Source: Leucobacter allii (GTDB lineage: Bacteria; Actinomycetota; Actinomycetes; Actinomycetales; Microbacteriaceae). Taken from it: a stretch of 64,000 bases of DNA. The number at the start of each line of letters is the position of its first letter. Position 1 is the first letter of the stretch. This document shows, piece by piece, positions 6,732 through 14,242 of the stretch. A program made the translations under genes and the position numbers. The notes beneath the pieces were generated by a model. That model saw nothing but the letters and a program-made list of their open reading frames with translations, was not told where the DNA came from and ran no database searches. The DNA lies in assembly GCF_022919155.1 (NCBI RefSeq), contig NZ_CP095045.1:2914001-2978000 (forward strand), given 5' to 3'.

Positions 6732-7958
6732 TCAGAGCGGGGCGACCTTGCCGGTGACGCCATGCGGATCGATGACGAACTTGCGCGCCACCCCGGCGTC
6801 GAACTCCGCGTAGCCCTTCGGCGCGTCCTCGAGCGAGATCGCCGTCGCGTGGACCGCGTCCGCGATGCGCACCCTGTCGTGCAGGATCGCCTCCATGAGC
6901 CTCCGGTGGTATTTCATGACCGGGCACTGCCCCGTCGTGAACGAGAGCGCCTTCGCCCATCCGAGACCGAGGCGCAGCGACAGCGATCCGACCTTCGCCG
7001 CCTCGTCGATGCCGCCGGGATCGCCCGTCACGTAGAGGCCGGGGATGCCGAGGGCGCCACCCGCCTCCGTGATGTCCATGAGCGTGTTGAGCACGGTGGC
7101 CGGCGCCTCCTGCGCGCCGTGCCCGTGCCCCCGCGCCTCGAAGCCGACCGCGTCCACCCCGGCGTCGACCTCCTCGCGACCGAGGATGCGCGCGATGCCC
7201 TGGCGCGGGTCCTCCTGCGAGACGTCGATCGTCTCGCAGCCGAAGGACGCGGCCTGCGCGAGACGGTCGGCGTTCATGTCGGCGACGATGACCGCGGCCG
7301 CGCCGAGCAGCTGCGCACCGACGGCGGCGGCGATGCCGACGGGCCCCGCCCCGGCGACGTAGACCGATGACCCCGGGCCCACGCCCGCGCTCACCGCCCC
7401 GTGGAAGCCGGTCGGGAAGATGTCGGAGAGCATGGTGAGATCGAGGATCTTCTCGAGCGCCTGGTCGCGATCGGGGAACTTCAGCAGGTTCCAGTCGGCG
7501 TACGGCACGAGCACGTACTCGGCCTGGCCGCCCACCCAGCCGCCCATATCGACGTAGCCGTAGGCGCTGCCGGGGCGATCGGGGTTCACGTTCAGGCAGA
7601 TCTCGGTGCGCTGCTTCTTGCAGTTCGTGCAGCGTCCGCAGGAGATGTTGAACGGCACCGAGACGACGTCGCCGGACTTGATGAACTCGACGCCGGGGCC
7701 GACCTCCACGACCTCGCCGGTGATCTCGTGGCCGAGGATGAGGCCGGCGGGCGCGGTCGTCCGGCCGCGCACCATGTGCTGATCCGAGCCGCAGATGTTC
7801 GTCGTCACGACCTTCAGGATGGCGGCGTGCGGCAGCTTCCGCCCGACGTTGGCGGGATTCACCCCCGGCCCGTCCTGCAACTCGAACGTCGGATAGGCGG
7901 TGTCGACCACCTCCACGACCCCCGGCCCCTGGTACGCGACTGCCCGGTTTCCTGCCAT
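6732..7958 (-). CDS. fdhA: Glutathione-independent formaldehyde dehydrogenase
   Basis: The product has 408 residues of the zinc-dependent medium-chain dehydrogenase family. The catalytic Zn ligand C56 is in NICGSDQH, followed by GHE at 76-78. The structural Zn ligands are C107, C110, C113 and C121. A Rossmann motif GAGPVG lies near residue 205. The overall pattern, including GGWVGGQAEYVLVPYADWNLL, matches Pseudomonas FdhA, which oxidises formaldehyde to formate with tightly bound NAD. A strong ribosome site (AAGGAGG) lies upstream. A hairpin at 7982-8010 separates it from the methyltransferase upstream, so it probably has its own promoter. Confidence 0.93.
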   Translation of the reverse strand: MAGNRAVAYQGPGVVEVVDTAYPTFELQDGPGVNPANVGRKLPHAAILKVVTTNICGSDQHMVRGRTTAPAGLILGHEITGEVVEVGPGVEFIKSGDVVSVPFNISCGRCTNCKKQRTEICLNVNPDRPGSAYGYVDMGGWVGGQAEYVLVPYADWNLLKFPDRDQALEKILDLTMLSDIFPTGFHGAVSAGVGPGSSVYVAGAGPVGIAAAVGAQLLGAAAVIVADMNADRLAQAASFGCETIDVSQEDPRQGIARILGREEVDAGVDAVGFEARGHGHGAQEAPATVLNTLMDITEAGGALGIPGLYVTGDPGGIDEAAKVGSLSLRLGLGWAKALSFTTGQCPVMKYHRRLMEAILHDRVRIADAVHATAISLEDAPKGYAEFDAGVARKFVIDPHGVTGKVAPL

Positions 7959-7981
7959 GACGACCTCCTTGTCGATACGGT

Positions 7982-8010
7982 GGGTGCGGCCTCGAGTACC
8001 GGCCGCACCC
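7982..8010 (-). terminator. Hairpin terminator after the methyltransferase gene
   Basis: GGGTGCGGCC (7982-7991) and GGCCGCACCC (8001-8010) form a perfect 10-bp stem with a 9-nt loop, located 28 nt after the methyltransferase stop on the minus strand. Confidence 0.7.
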
Positions 8011-8037
8011 CCACGCTCTCAGCCGCCGGCGAGCGTG

Positions 8038-8874
8038 TCAAGGACCGGGGCGCCGCGCGCGGATCGTGTAGCTCAGCGGCGCGACTCCCGAGCGCTCGGC
8101 GAGCTCCCATTCGCCGTCGGGCCGCAGGCTCATCTGCCCGGGCAGGGCCTCCCAGGGGACGCAGTCGTGCTCGACGAGCAGTTCGATGCGGAGGCCGGCG
8201 TCGATGAGCGCGGTGACGATCTCCCCGAGCGAGTGGTTCCACTCGTAAGTCTTCGTCGCCCGGAGGGCGGCGGCGGTCGGCACGTAGCTCTGCTCGTCGT
8301 CCCACTCCGTCGGCGCCGCGTGCTCGAAGTAGGGGTGCCGCAGGTGCAGGTCGTCGTCGAGCGTCTCGTCCATGGCCCAAAGGATCGGGTGCCCTTCGCG
8401 GATGAACAGCGCGCCGTTCGGGGCGAGCAGCGCCGCGACGACCGCCGCCCACTCGTCGACGTGCGGCAGCCAGCACAGGGCGCCGATGCCGGTGTAGACG
8501 AGCTCGAACGCCCCGCGCGGCAGCGCCTCGGCGGCCGCACGCACATCGGCGCGCACGAAGTCGACGGCGTCGCCGGTCTCCGCGACGAGGCGGCGCCCCT
8601 GGCGGACGGCCTCCTCCGAGAAGTCGAGGCCCGTGACGCGCGCGCCGAGCCGCGCGAGGGAGAGCGTGTCGGTGCCGATATGGCACTGGAGGTGGGCGGT
8701 CCTGAGCCCCGCGACGTCGCCGAGCCTCGGCAGGTCGAAGCGGACGACGTCCGAGAGCGCCGAGCGGTCGTCGATGTAGCGCTGCACCCCGTAGCCGCTG
8801 CCGTCGCGCGCCGCGTGCAGTGCCGCGCGTTCGTCCCAGTTGGCTCGGTTCACGGCGAAGTAGTCGGGGGTCAT
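8038..8874 (-). CDS. SAM-dependent class I methyltransferase
   Basis: This gives 278 residues from the ATG at 8874. The SAM-binding core is LQCHIGTDTLSLARLG at 62-77 with the acidic residue in VTGLDFS at 80-86. The second half contains the aromatic-rich block HPYFEH that is common in this uncharacterised actinobacterial methyltransferase group. The substrate is unknown; a small molecule is more likely than RNA because no RNA-binding domain is fused. It is divergent from an IclR-type regulator, which may control it. Confidence 0.82.
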   Translation of the reverse strand: MTPDYFAVNRANWDERAALHAARDGSGYGVQRYIDDRSALSDVVRFDLPRLGDVAGLRTAHLQCHIGTDTLSLARLGARVTGLDFSEEAVRQGRRLVAETGDAVDFVRADVRAAAEALPRGAFELVYTGIGALCWLPHVDEWAAVVAALLAPNGALFIREGHPILWAMDETLDDDLHLRHPYFEHAAPTEWDDEQSYVPTAAALRATKTYEWNHSLGEIVTALIDAGLRIELLVEHDCVPWEALPGQMSLRPDGEWELAERSGVAPLSYTIRARRPGP

Positions 8875-8999
8875 CGACGCTCCTCGGGGTTCGGCGGGGG
8901 CGGTGACGGAGGGTCGCCGCGTCGGCGCGACGACCGACGACGCGGCCGCGGACGCGGCCGCGATTCGGAGTCTACCGTCGCCCGTAGGATGGGAGCACC

Positions 9000-9695
9000 A
9001 TGGCGGAAGAGAAGAATCGCGGCGCGCGCTCGCAGACCCTCGATCGCGCGCTCGACGCGCTCGAGCTGCTCGCCGACGGGCACCGCCGCACGAGCCAGGA
9101 GCTCGCCGACGAGCTCGGCCTGCACCGTTCGATCGTCTACCGCATGCTGCGCACCTTCGAGGATCACGGCTTCGTCGCACGGGTCGCCGACGGACGCTAT
9201 ACCGTGGGGCTCGGCGTCGCCGCGCTCGCGGATGCGGGGATCGTCGGCGCGGAGTCGCGCATCGGCGACGTGCTCGAGGAGCTCGCGAACGCCTCGGGAG
9301 CGACCGCCCTGTTGTCGGTGCCGCAGAAGGACCACGCGGTCGTCCTCGCCGCGGCCCGGCCGTCCGGCAGCACGGCCGCCGTCGCGATCCGGCGCAGCAC
9401 GCGCCTGCCGCTCGACCGCGGAGCCCCTGGGCTCGCGATCCTCGCCCTCGAGGCGCCGCGCCCGTACGAGCCGGACGAGGCCGTGCTGGCCCGGACGACG
9501 GGGTACGTGCACTCGAAGGGCGCGCCTTTCCCCGGCTTCGATGCCGTCGCGCGGCCGGTGCGGCTGGAGGACGGCCAGTCGGCGAGCATCTCCGTAGTAT
9601 TCCCGAACGCCGCGGTCGGGCTGGGTGAGGCGCTGCCGCCGCTGCGGCACGCCGTTGCGCGGATCGAGCACCCCGACGATCTCTGGACGGTGTAG
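9000..9695 (+). CDS. IclR-family transcriptional regulator
   Basis: The product has 231 residues. Residues 10-65 form the winged HTH (LDRALDALELL, then the recognition helix in LHRSIVYRMLRTFEDHG), and residues 75-230 form the effector-binding domain. A GGGAG ribosome site lies before the ATG. The 125-bp divergent gap to the methyltransferase contains two tandem copies of the palindrome GCGGCCGC (about 8941-8962), but no convincing operator. It is separated from the monooxygenase operon by 213 bp and might regulate either neighbour. Confidence 0.85.
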   Translation: MAEEKNRGARSQTLDRALDALELLADGHRRTSQELADELGLHRSIVYRMLRTFEDHGFVARVADGRYTVGLGVAALADAGIVGAESRIGDVLEELANASGATALLSVPQKDHAVVLAAARPSGSTAAVAIRRSTRLPLDRGAPGLAILALEAPRPYEPDEAVLARTTGYVHSKGAPFPGFDAVARPVRLEDGQSASISVVFPNAAVGLGEALPPLRHAVARIEHPDDLWTV

Positions 9696-9809
9696 CGGGC
9701 CGGCACCCGACGTCCCGGCGGGCGCGGCGGGCGCGGCCGGCGCACGCGCGGCTATCCACTTTGCGAAACTCCTGTCGCATCACCACGGTCGCGCGTAGCA
9801 TAAAGCTCA

Positions 9810-9853
9810 CATATCGAACTTGATCCACTCAAGAGTTCGCATATGGAGCTTGA
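9810..9853 (+). promoter_or_regulatory. Tandem operator candidate upstream of the monooxygenase operon
   Basis: CATATCGAACTTGA (9810-9823) and CATATGGAGCTTGA (9840-9853) are direct repeats with 12 of 14 matches, 30 bp start to start, about three helical turns. AraC-family activators typically bind such direct repeats, and an AraC gene closes this operon. The inner sequence CTTGA-TCCAC-TCAAG is also a small inverted repeat. The monooxygenase start is 56 bp further on. Confidence 0.65.
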
Positions 9854-9908
9854 ATCGCAACGGTGCGGACCCGGTGTCGGCGCCGCAATCAGGAGGCAGC
9901 AGGACACT

Positions 9909-11138
9909 ATGACGAGCATTGGCATTGTCGGAGCAGGCGTCGCGGGGCTCCACCTCGGACTGCATCTGCGCCAGCAGGATCTCGACGTGACCATCTATAC
10001 GAACCGATCGGCCGAGGACGTCGCCGACGGCCGCATCATGAACAGCGTCGCCCACATGAGCGCCACGATCGATATCGAGCGCGAGCTCGGCATCGCCGAC
10101 TGGCCCGAGACCGACGCCGAGTACTCCTACCACCACCACTACAACGGCTGGGGCGAGGAGCGGCGGTTCTCGGCCGCGTTCGCCGAGCCGGCGCGCATCA
10201 TCGACTACCGGATCTACCTGCCGCGGCTCATGCGCGAATTCGAGGAGCGGGGCGGCCGGATCGAGCTGCGCAACCTGTCCGTCGCCGATATCGAGCGGCT
10301 CACCGAGCAGCACGACCTCGTCGTGGTCTCCACCGGCAAGGGCGAGATCGGTGCGCTCTTCCCCCGCCGAGAGGACCGATCCCCGTACACCTCGCCGCAG
10401 CGCAAGCTCGCCGTCGGCTTCTGGAAGGGGGTCGCGCCGCGGGAACCGCGCGGCGTGGAGATCAGCGTCGTGCCGCCCGCCGGCGAGCTGCTGGTGCTCC
10501 CGATGTGGTCCTTCTCGGGCGCCGTGAACGCCCTTCTCTTCGAGAGCGCACCCGGCGGGCCGCAGGAGATCCTCACGGACCAGCGCTACGAGGACGACCC
10601 CGCCGCCTACCGGGAGCTCGTCCTGCGCATCCTCGAGGAATTCCACCCCTCCGTCTTCGAACGCGTGGATCCCGCTGCGTTCGAGCTGCAGTCCGGGGAG
10701 AAGGACATCCTCCAGGGGGCGGTGACCCCGGTGCTGCGCGAGGACTACGCGCTGCTGCCGAACGGCAAGTACCTCCTCGCCCTCGGCGACGTGCACATGA
10801 CCGTCGACCCCGTGCAGGCCCAGGGCGCGAACTCCGCGGCCTACTCGGCGAAGGTGGTGGCGGACACGATCCGCGAGGACCGCGTCTTCGACGAGCGTTT
10901 CATGCGCAAGGTCGCCCGGCGCCGCGCCGAGCGGTTGGAGGCGGCGACCGACTGGGTGAACACCATGATCCGGAATCCGCCGGCCCCGCAGATCCCGCAG
11001 CTCTTCAGCGAGATGGTGCGCAACCAGGCCCTCGCCGATCGCTTCACCGAGAACTTCAACGCCCCCATCCGCCAGATCGACCTGCTGGCCACGCCCGAAC
11101 GGGTCGCCGCGGCGATCGCCGAGACCTCCGAGCACTGA
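9909..11138 (+). CDS. Styrene/indole monooxygenase, FAD-binding oxygenase component (StyA-like)
   Basis: This gives 409 residues. The N-terminus MTSIGIVGAGVAGLHLGLHL has the Rossmann GAGVAG at 8-13 and closely follows StyA. The blocks MNSVAHMSATIDIE and IIDYRIYLPRLM also match StyA. StyA-type enzymes take reduced FAD from a partner reductase and epoxidise styrene or indole. The ATG at 9909 has AGGAGG 13 nt upstream; an in-frame ATG at 9843 lies inside the operator repeat and is rejected. Its reductase partner is two genes downstream, with an EthD protein between them. Confidence 0.9.
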   Translation: MTSIGIVGAGVAGLHLGLHLRQQDLDVTIYTNRSAEDVADGRIMNSVAHMSATIDIERELGIADWPETDAEYSYHHHYNGWGEERRFSAAFAEPARIIDYRIYLPRLMREFEERGGRIELRNLSVADIERLTEQHDLVVVSTGKGEIGALFPRREDRSPYTSPQRKLAVGFWKGVAPREPRGVEISVVPPAGELLVLPMWSFSGAVNALLFESAPGGPQEILTDQRYEDDPAAYRELVLRILEEFHPSVFERVDPAAFELQSGEKDILQGAVTPVLREDYALLPNGKYLLALGDVHMTVDPVQAQGANSAAYSAKVVADTIREDRVFDERFMRKVARRRAERLEAATDWVNTMIRNPPAPQIPQLFSEMVRNQALADRFTENFNAPIRQIDLLATPERVAAAIAETSEH

Positions 11139-11152
11139 CGAGAGGAACGACC

Positions 11153-11473
11153 GTGCACAAGCTCACCGTCCTGTACCCCGAACCGACGGACCGCGCCGCC
11201 TTCGTCGCCTACTACGAGGGCACGCACCTGCCGCTCGCCGCTGCGCTTCCCGGCCTGCTCGACTGGCGCTACAGCGTCGAGGTCTCGACCGGCCCCGCCG
11301 GCGAGCCGGCGCCCTACTTCGCCGTATTCGAGGCGGAGTTCGCCGACGCGGAGGCCTTCCGCGCGGCGATGGCCTCTCCCGAGGGGCTGGCGGTCGCCGC
11401 CGACGTGCCGAACTACGCGACCGGCGGCGCCACCGTCCTGGACTACGCCGTCACCGGAGGAGGAGCATCATGA
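11153..11473 (+). CDS. EthD-domain protein
   Basis: The product has 106 residues from a GTG with GAGGAA just upstream. It shows the EthD dimeric alpha-beta barrel pattern: HKLTVLYPEPTDRAAF, then the YYEGTHLPLA signature with the conserved His, and a C-terminal strand. EthD-like proteins often rearrange or decompose the unstable product of an oxygenase. Its place between the oxygenase and reductase genes, overlapping the reductase start by 4 nt, suggests it handles the epoxide or indoxyl product. The function is inferred. Confidence 0.85.
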   Translation: MHKLTVLYPEPTDRAAFVAYYEGTHLPLAAALPGLLDWRYSVEVSTGPAGEPAPYFAVFEAEFADAEAFRAAMASPEGLAVAADVPNYATGGATVLDYAVTGGGAS

Positions 11474-11970
11474 CCGAGCTCAGCCCGCAGCAGCTCGAGT
11501 TCCGGCAGGCGATGTCGAACCTCGCGGCGGCGGTCCACGTCGTCACCACGGACGGTCCGCACGGCCGGCTGGGGATCACCGTCAGCGCGGCGTGCTCCGT
11601 GACCGACGCCCCGCCCACGTTCCTCGTCTGCATCAACCGATCGAGCTCCGCGCACGACATCTTCTCCGACAACGGGCGGCTCGCGCTCAACGTCCTCGCC
11701 GGCGACCAGGAGGAGCTCGCCAGGCACTTCTCCGGCCAGACGCGAGTGCCCATGGACGAGCGCTTCGCTTGGGATATCTGGGAGGATCTGGCCGGGATCC
11801 CGACCGTGCGCGAGGCGCGGGTCGCCCTCGCCGGCCGCATCGCGAGCCGGATCGAGCAGGGCACCCACACGATCTTCCTCGTGCGGGTGGAGGGGATCAG
11901 GCACCGCGAGAACACACCGGGGCTCGTCTACGACAGCCGGGCATTCCACGCGATCGGCGCGGCGGCCTGA
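11470..11970 (+). CDS. Flavin reductase of the two-component monooxygenase (StyB-like)
   Basis: The product has 166 residues of the HpaC/StyB flavin-reductase family: FRQAMSNLAAAVHVVTTDG at the N-terminus, GITVSAACSVTDAPPTFLVC in the FMN/FAD-binding strand pair, and a late His typical of NADH binding. It supplies reduced FAD to the oxygenase. An ATGA overlap with the EthD gene indicates coupled translation. Confidence 0.92.
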   Translation: MTELSPQQLEFRQAMSNLAAAVHVVTTDGPHGRLGITVSAACSVTDAPPTFLVCINRSSSAHDIFSDNGRLALNVLAGDQEELARHFSGQTRVPMDERFAWDIWEDLAGIPTVREARVALAGRIASRIEQGTHTIFLVRVEGIRHRENTPGLVYDSRAFHAIGAAA

Positions 11971-11974
11971 GCCC

Positions 11975-12961
11975 ATGTCGTCCGACCGCGTCATCCCGGG
12001 GCTCGCGGCGCGCGCCACGACCGTGGCCGCGGCGCGCTCCCTCGGCGCGGAGCTGTACTATCCGCACGAATTGACGCCCCTCGCGCGCCCCGAGCGGTTC
12101 CACTTCACGGCGGTGGCGGCGCGACTCGGCGCCGTCACCGCCGGGCTGCTGAGCTACTCCTCGTCGATCCGGATCGACACCGAGCCCTATCTCACCTCCT
12201 TCCAGATGAACGTCCCCCTGCGGGGGCAGCTGCGCACCTCCGTCGGCGAACGCCGGGTCGACGCCACGCGCGCCCGCGCCGCCGTGTACGGGCCGGACGT
12301 GCCGACCGCCATCAGCGGCTGGGAGCAGCCCTGCGTCATGCTCGCGGTGAAGATGGACCGGGCGCTCGTGGAGGCCCGCGTGGCCGCCGAGCGCGGGCCG
12401 GGTTCGGCGGAGCGCTTCGCACCGGAGCTCGACGTGCACGCCGGAGCGGGGGCCGCGTGGATCGCCTCGGTGCGGATGCTGATCGCGACCGTGCAGCGCG
12501 TCCCCGATCTCGATGAGGGTCTCGCCGAGCACCTCGCGGGGCGCTGCATCGACGGCTTCGTGCTCGCGGCCCTCGGCAGGGAGCCGGAGCCGCGCGCGCC
12601 AGCGGCCGATGCCGCGATCGTCGACCGCGTGCGCGAGGCGATCGTCTATACCCGAGGCCCGGCGCTCACGCTCGGGGCGATGGCCGACTACGCGGGCGTC
12701 TGCGGGCGCAGCGTCCAGCTCGCCTTCCGCGAGGTGCTCGGCACGACGCCCATGCGGGTGCAGCGGGAGGAGCGCCTGCGACGCGTGCGCGCCGAGCTGA
12801 ACGCCGGTGATCCGCGGTGCGACACCGTTGCGGCGGTCGCCAGACGGCACGGCTTCCTCCACCTCGGCCGCTTCTCCGGGCTGTACCGCGAGCGTTTCGG
12901 CGAGGCGCCGTCGTGCACGCTCGCGGGTTCCGGTCGCGCCGGTGCGACCGCCCACGGCTGA
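11975..12961 (+). CDS. AraC-family transcriptional regulator
   Basis: The product has 328 residues. Residues 20-190 form an AraC-binding-like sensor domain with the LRGQLRTSVGERRVD segment common in regulators of aromatic catabolism. Residues 215-315 carry the double HTH (ALTLGAMADYAGVCGRSVQLAF and a second HTH ending FSGLYRERFGEAPS). It starts 4 bp after the reductase gene and is probably in the same transcript, so the operon would be autoactivated through the tandem repeat at 9810-9853. The inducer is likely indole or an aryl alkene; this is inference. Confidence 0.88.
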   Translation: MSSDRVIPGLAARATTVAAARSLGAELYYPHELTPLARPERFHFTAVAARLGAVTAGLLSYSSSIRIDTEPYLTSFQMNVPLRGQLRTSVGERRVDATRARAAVYGPDVPTAISGWEQPCVMLAVKMDRALVEARVAAERGPGSAERFAPELDVHAGAGAAWIASVRMLIATVQRVPDLDEGLAEHLAGRCIDGFVLAALGREPEPRAPAADAAIVDRVREAIVYTRGPALTLGAMADYAGVCGRSVQLAFREVLGTTPMRVQREERLRRVRAELNAGDPRCDTVAAVARRHGFLHLGRFSGLYRERFGEAPSCTLAGSGRAGATAHG

Positions 12962-12982
12962 GGGCCGGCCCGGGAACGAGAA

Positions 12983-13004
12983 AACCCCCGGCGGGCCGGG
13001 GGTT
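12983..13004 (+). terminator. Terminator of the monooxygenase operon
   Basis: AACCCCCGG (12983-12991) and CCGGGGGTT (12996-13004) form a perfect 9-bp stem with loop CGGG, followed by CTTCGT. It lies 22 nt after the AraC stop codon. Confidence 0.85.
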
Positions 13005-13018
13005 CTTCGTGACTCCGG

Positions 13019-13092
13019 TAGCTGAGGCGGGGCTCGATCCCGCGACCTCACGATTATGAGTCGTGCGCTCTAACCAGCTGAGCTACTCAGCC
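13019..13092 (-). tRNA. tRNA-Met (anticodon CAT), elongator type
   Basis: On the minus strand the gene runs from GGCTGAG to CTCAGCT plus discriminator A (74 nt). The anticodon stem-loop is CACGA-CTCATAA-TCGTG, giving anticodon CAT. The D-loop AGCTCAGCTGGTTAGAGC and the T-loop GTTCGAT equivalent (GATCGAG) are normal. The first acceptor pair is G-U rather than the mismatch of initiator tRNA, so it is probably the elongator. CCA is not encoded. Confidence 0.92.
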
Positions 13093-13120
13093 AAACTTCC
13101 GGCAGAACCGGCAGAGTCAG

Positions 13121-13192
<72 letters not shown>

Positions 13193-13322
13193 GCGATCAC
13201 CGTGCGATGACAACCGTTAGAGAATAGCACTTTTCGCGAAGCGATGCGAAATCTGCTTGGCTAGTCGTGCACCCCTGGCGCGTCGCGCCGCACGGGGACT
13301 CGGCGGCATCAGAGGAGGACAT

Positions 13323-13799
13323 GTGAACGGCCGGATCGTGGCGATCGTGGGGGCGGTACTGGCGCTGTGGATGAGCGTCGGCCGGTGGGCGTTCGGGATC
13401 GGCGGCACCCTGAGCTGGTGGTACGCGCCGACGATCGGCCTCGGCTTCCTCGCCCTCCACCTCTGGCTCGCCCGGCGCCTGCGCATCACGCGGGATCGCG
13501 GCAAGCGCACGAGCCGCAGCACCATCGTCTCGCTCACACTGTCGTGGGCCTGCGCGATCGGCTTCGGCCTGACCGTTCCGGATCGCGCCGGCGACGAACT
13601 GGTATCGATCCTGAGCCTCGCGGCCGGATCGGGATTCTCCGCTGAGATGTCCATCGCGCTGTGCAACCCCTTCGGCATCCTCGCCTTCGCGCTCCTCGTG
13701 GCGGCGCTCGGCTTCTCCGCCGCGGATGCGCGCGATCCCAAGCCGGAGGAGGACGAGATCCCGGGCGAGGGCGGAATGGTGCGGCACCCGCTCGCCTGA
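13323..13799 (+). CDS. Small membrane protein of unknown function
   Basis: This gives 158 residues from a GTG that follows AGAGGAGGACAT. There are four hydrophobic segments (about 4-22, 33-50, 66-84 and 105-128) and an acidic, Pro/Glu-rich C-terminal tail. The pattern looks like a small polytopic membrane protein. I recognise no family. An ATG 66 bp upstream in frame would add basic residues but has no ribosome site, so it is less likely. The gene stands alone between tRNA genes. Confidence 0.6.
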   Translation: MNGRIVAIVGAVLALWMSVGRWAFGIGGTLSWWYAPTIGLGFLALHLWLARRLRITRDRGKRTSRSTIVSLTLSWACAIGFGLTVPDRAGDELVSILSLAAGSGFSAEMSIALCNPFGILAFALLVAALGFSAADARDPKPEEDEIPGEGGMVRHPLA

Positions 13800-13806
13800 G
13801 GTGCGT

Positions 13807-13838
13807 GGGCTCACTGTCGCGCGGGCTCACGGTCGCGC
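13807..13838. repeat. Two copies of a 16-bp tandem unit
   Basis: GGGCTCACTGTCGCGC (13807-13822) and GGGCTCACGGTCGCGC (13823-13838) abut directly downstream of the membrane-protein gene. Confidence 0.65.
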
Positions 13839-13903
13839 GGATCGTTGCGCACGCCCTGCGCCACTACCGCGACCGACCGTGCCCGCTCGCGAGACTCGTG
13901 CAA

Positions 13904-14006
13904 CTGCGCGAAACCCTACGATCTGCGCGAGACCCTACGACATGTGCCGCTCACAACATAGGGTCTCGACGACAACGTAGGGTCTCGACAACGTAGGGTC
14001 TCGCGC
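13904..14006. repeat. Inverted array of a GAGACCCTACG motif
   Basis: Two tandem 19-bp units (13904-13922, 13923-13941) carry CGAAACCCTACG and CGAGACCCTACG. Three opposite copies follow: CATAGGGTCTCG (13957-13968), CGTAGGGTCTCG (13976-13987) and CGTAGGGTCTCG (13992-14003). GCGCGAGACCCTACG (13925-13939) and CGTAGGGTCTCGCGC (13992-14006) are a perfect 15-bp inverted pair able to form one large hairpin. Apart from this and the 16-bp repeat, the 300-bp gap 13800-14096 shows no gene. Confidence 0.75.
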
Positions 14007-14096
14007 GGAGCACGGGCGCGGAGCGCTGAGGGCTCGAGGGGAGCATGAGCGGGGCCCGCACGTTCCCCGGGAAGGAGGCGTACGGGCCCCGACGAG

Positions 14097-14184
14097 CGGA
14101 GGGTAGGGGATTTGAACCCCTGGTACAGGGTTACTGCACGCTTGTTTTCAAGACAAGTTCCTTCGGCCGCTCGGACAACCCTCC
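14097..14184 (-). tRNA. tRNA-Ser (anticodon TGA)
   Basis: An 88-nt class II tRNA on the minus strand. The acceptor stem GGAGGGT pairs with ACCCTCC. The anticodon stem-loop CTTGT-CTTGAAA-ACAAG gives anticodon TGA. A long variable arm (about GCGTGCAGTAACCCTGTACC) and the T-loop GTTCAAATC are present. CCA is not encoded. An open frame running through it into the next gene is spurious. Confidence 0.95.
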
Positions 14185-14229
14185 GCCGTCGAGCTTAGCA
14201 AAGCGCCCCCGGCGGACAGACGCACCCGC

Positions 14230-14235
14230 TACGCT
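14230..14235 (+). promoter_or_regulatory. -10 hexamer of a leaderless transcript (sulfurtransferase)
   Basis: TACGCT is followed by 7 nt and the ATG at 14243. Confidence 0.5.
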
Positions 14236-14242
14236 CCTCACC

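Noticed and set aside
4777..6960. A 727-codon minus-strand frame over the aminotransferase gene
   Set aside because: It is antisense to a clear aminotransferase and out of frame with the PGPGW gene; composition is that of a GC-rich shadow frame.
9843..9908. Earlier in-frame ATG for the StyA-like protein
   Set aside because: It lies inside the operator repeat, gives residues unlike StyA, and the ATG at 9909 has an AGGAGG site and starts exactly at the Rossmann fold.
13904..14006. CRISPR array
   Set aside because: Units are only about 12-19 bp, occur in both orientations and have no constant-length unique spacers; no cas genes are near.
14045..14242. N-terminal extension of the sulfurtransferase through the tRNA-Ser gene
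   Set aside because: The stretch is the reverse complement of a perfect tRNA cloverleaf; the real start at 14243 has its own -10 box.
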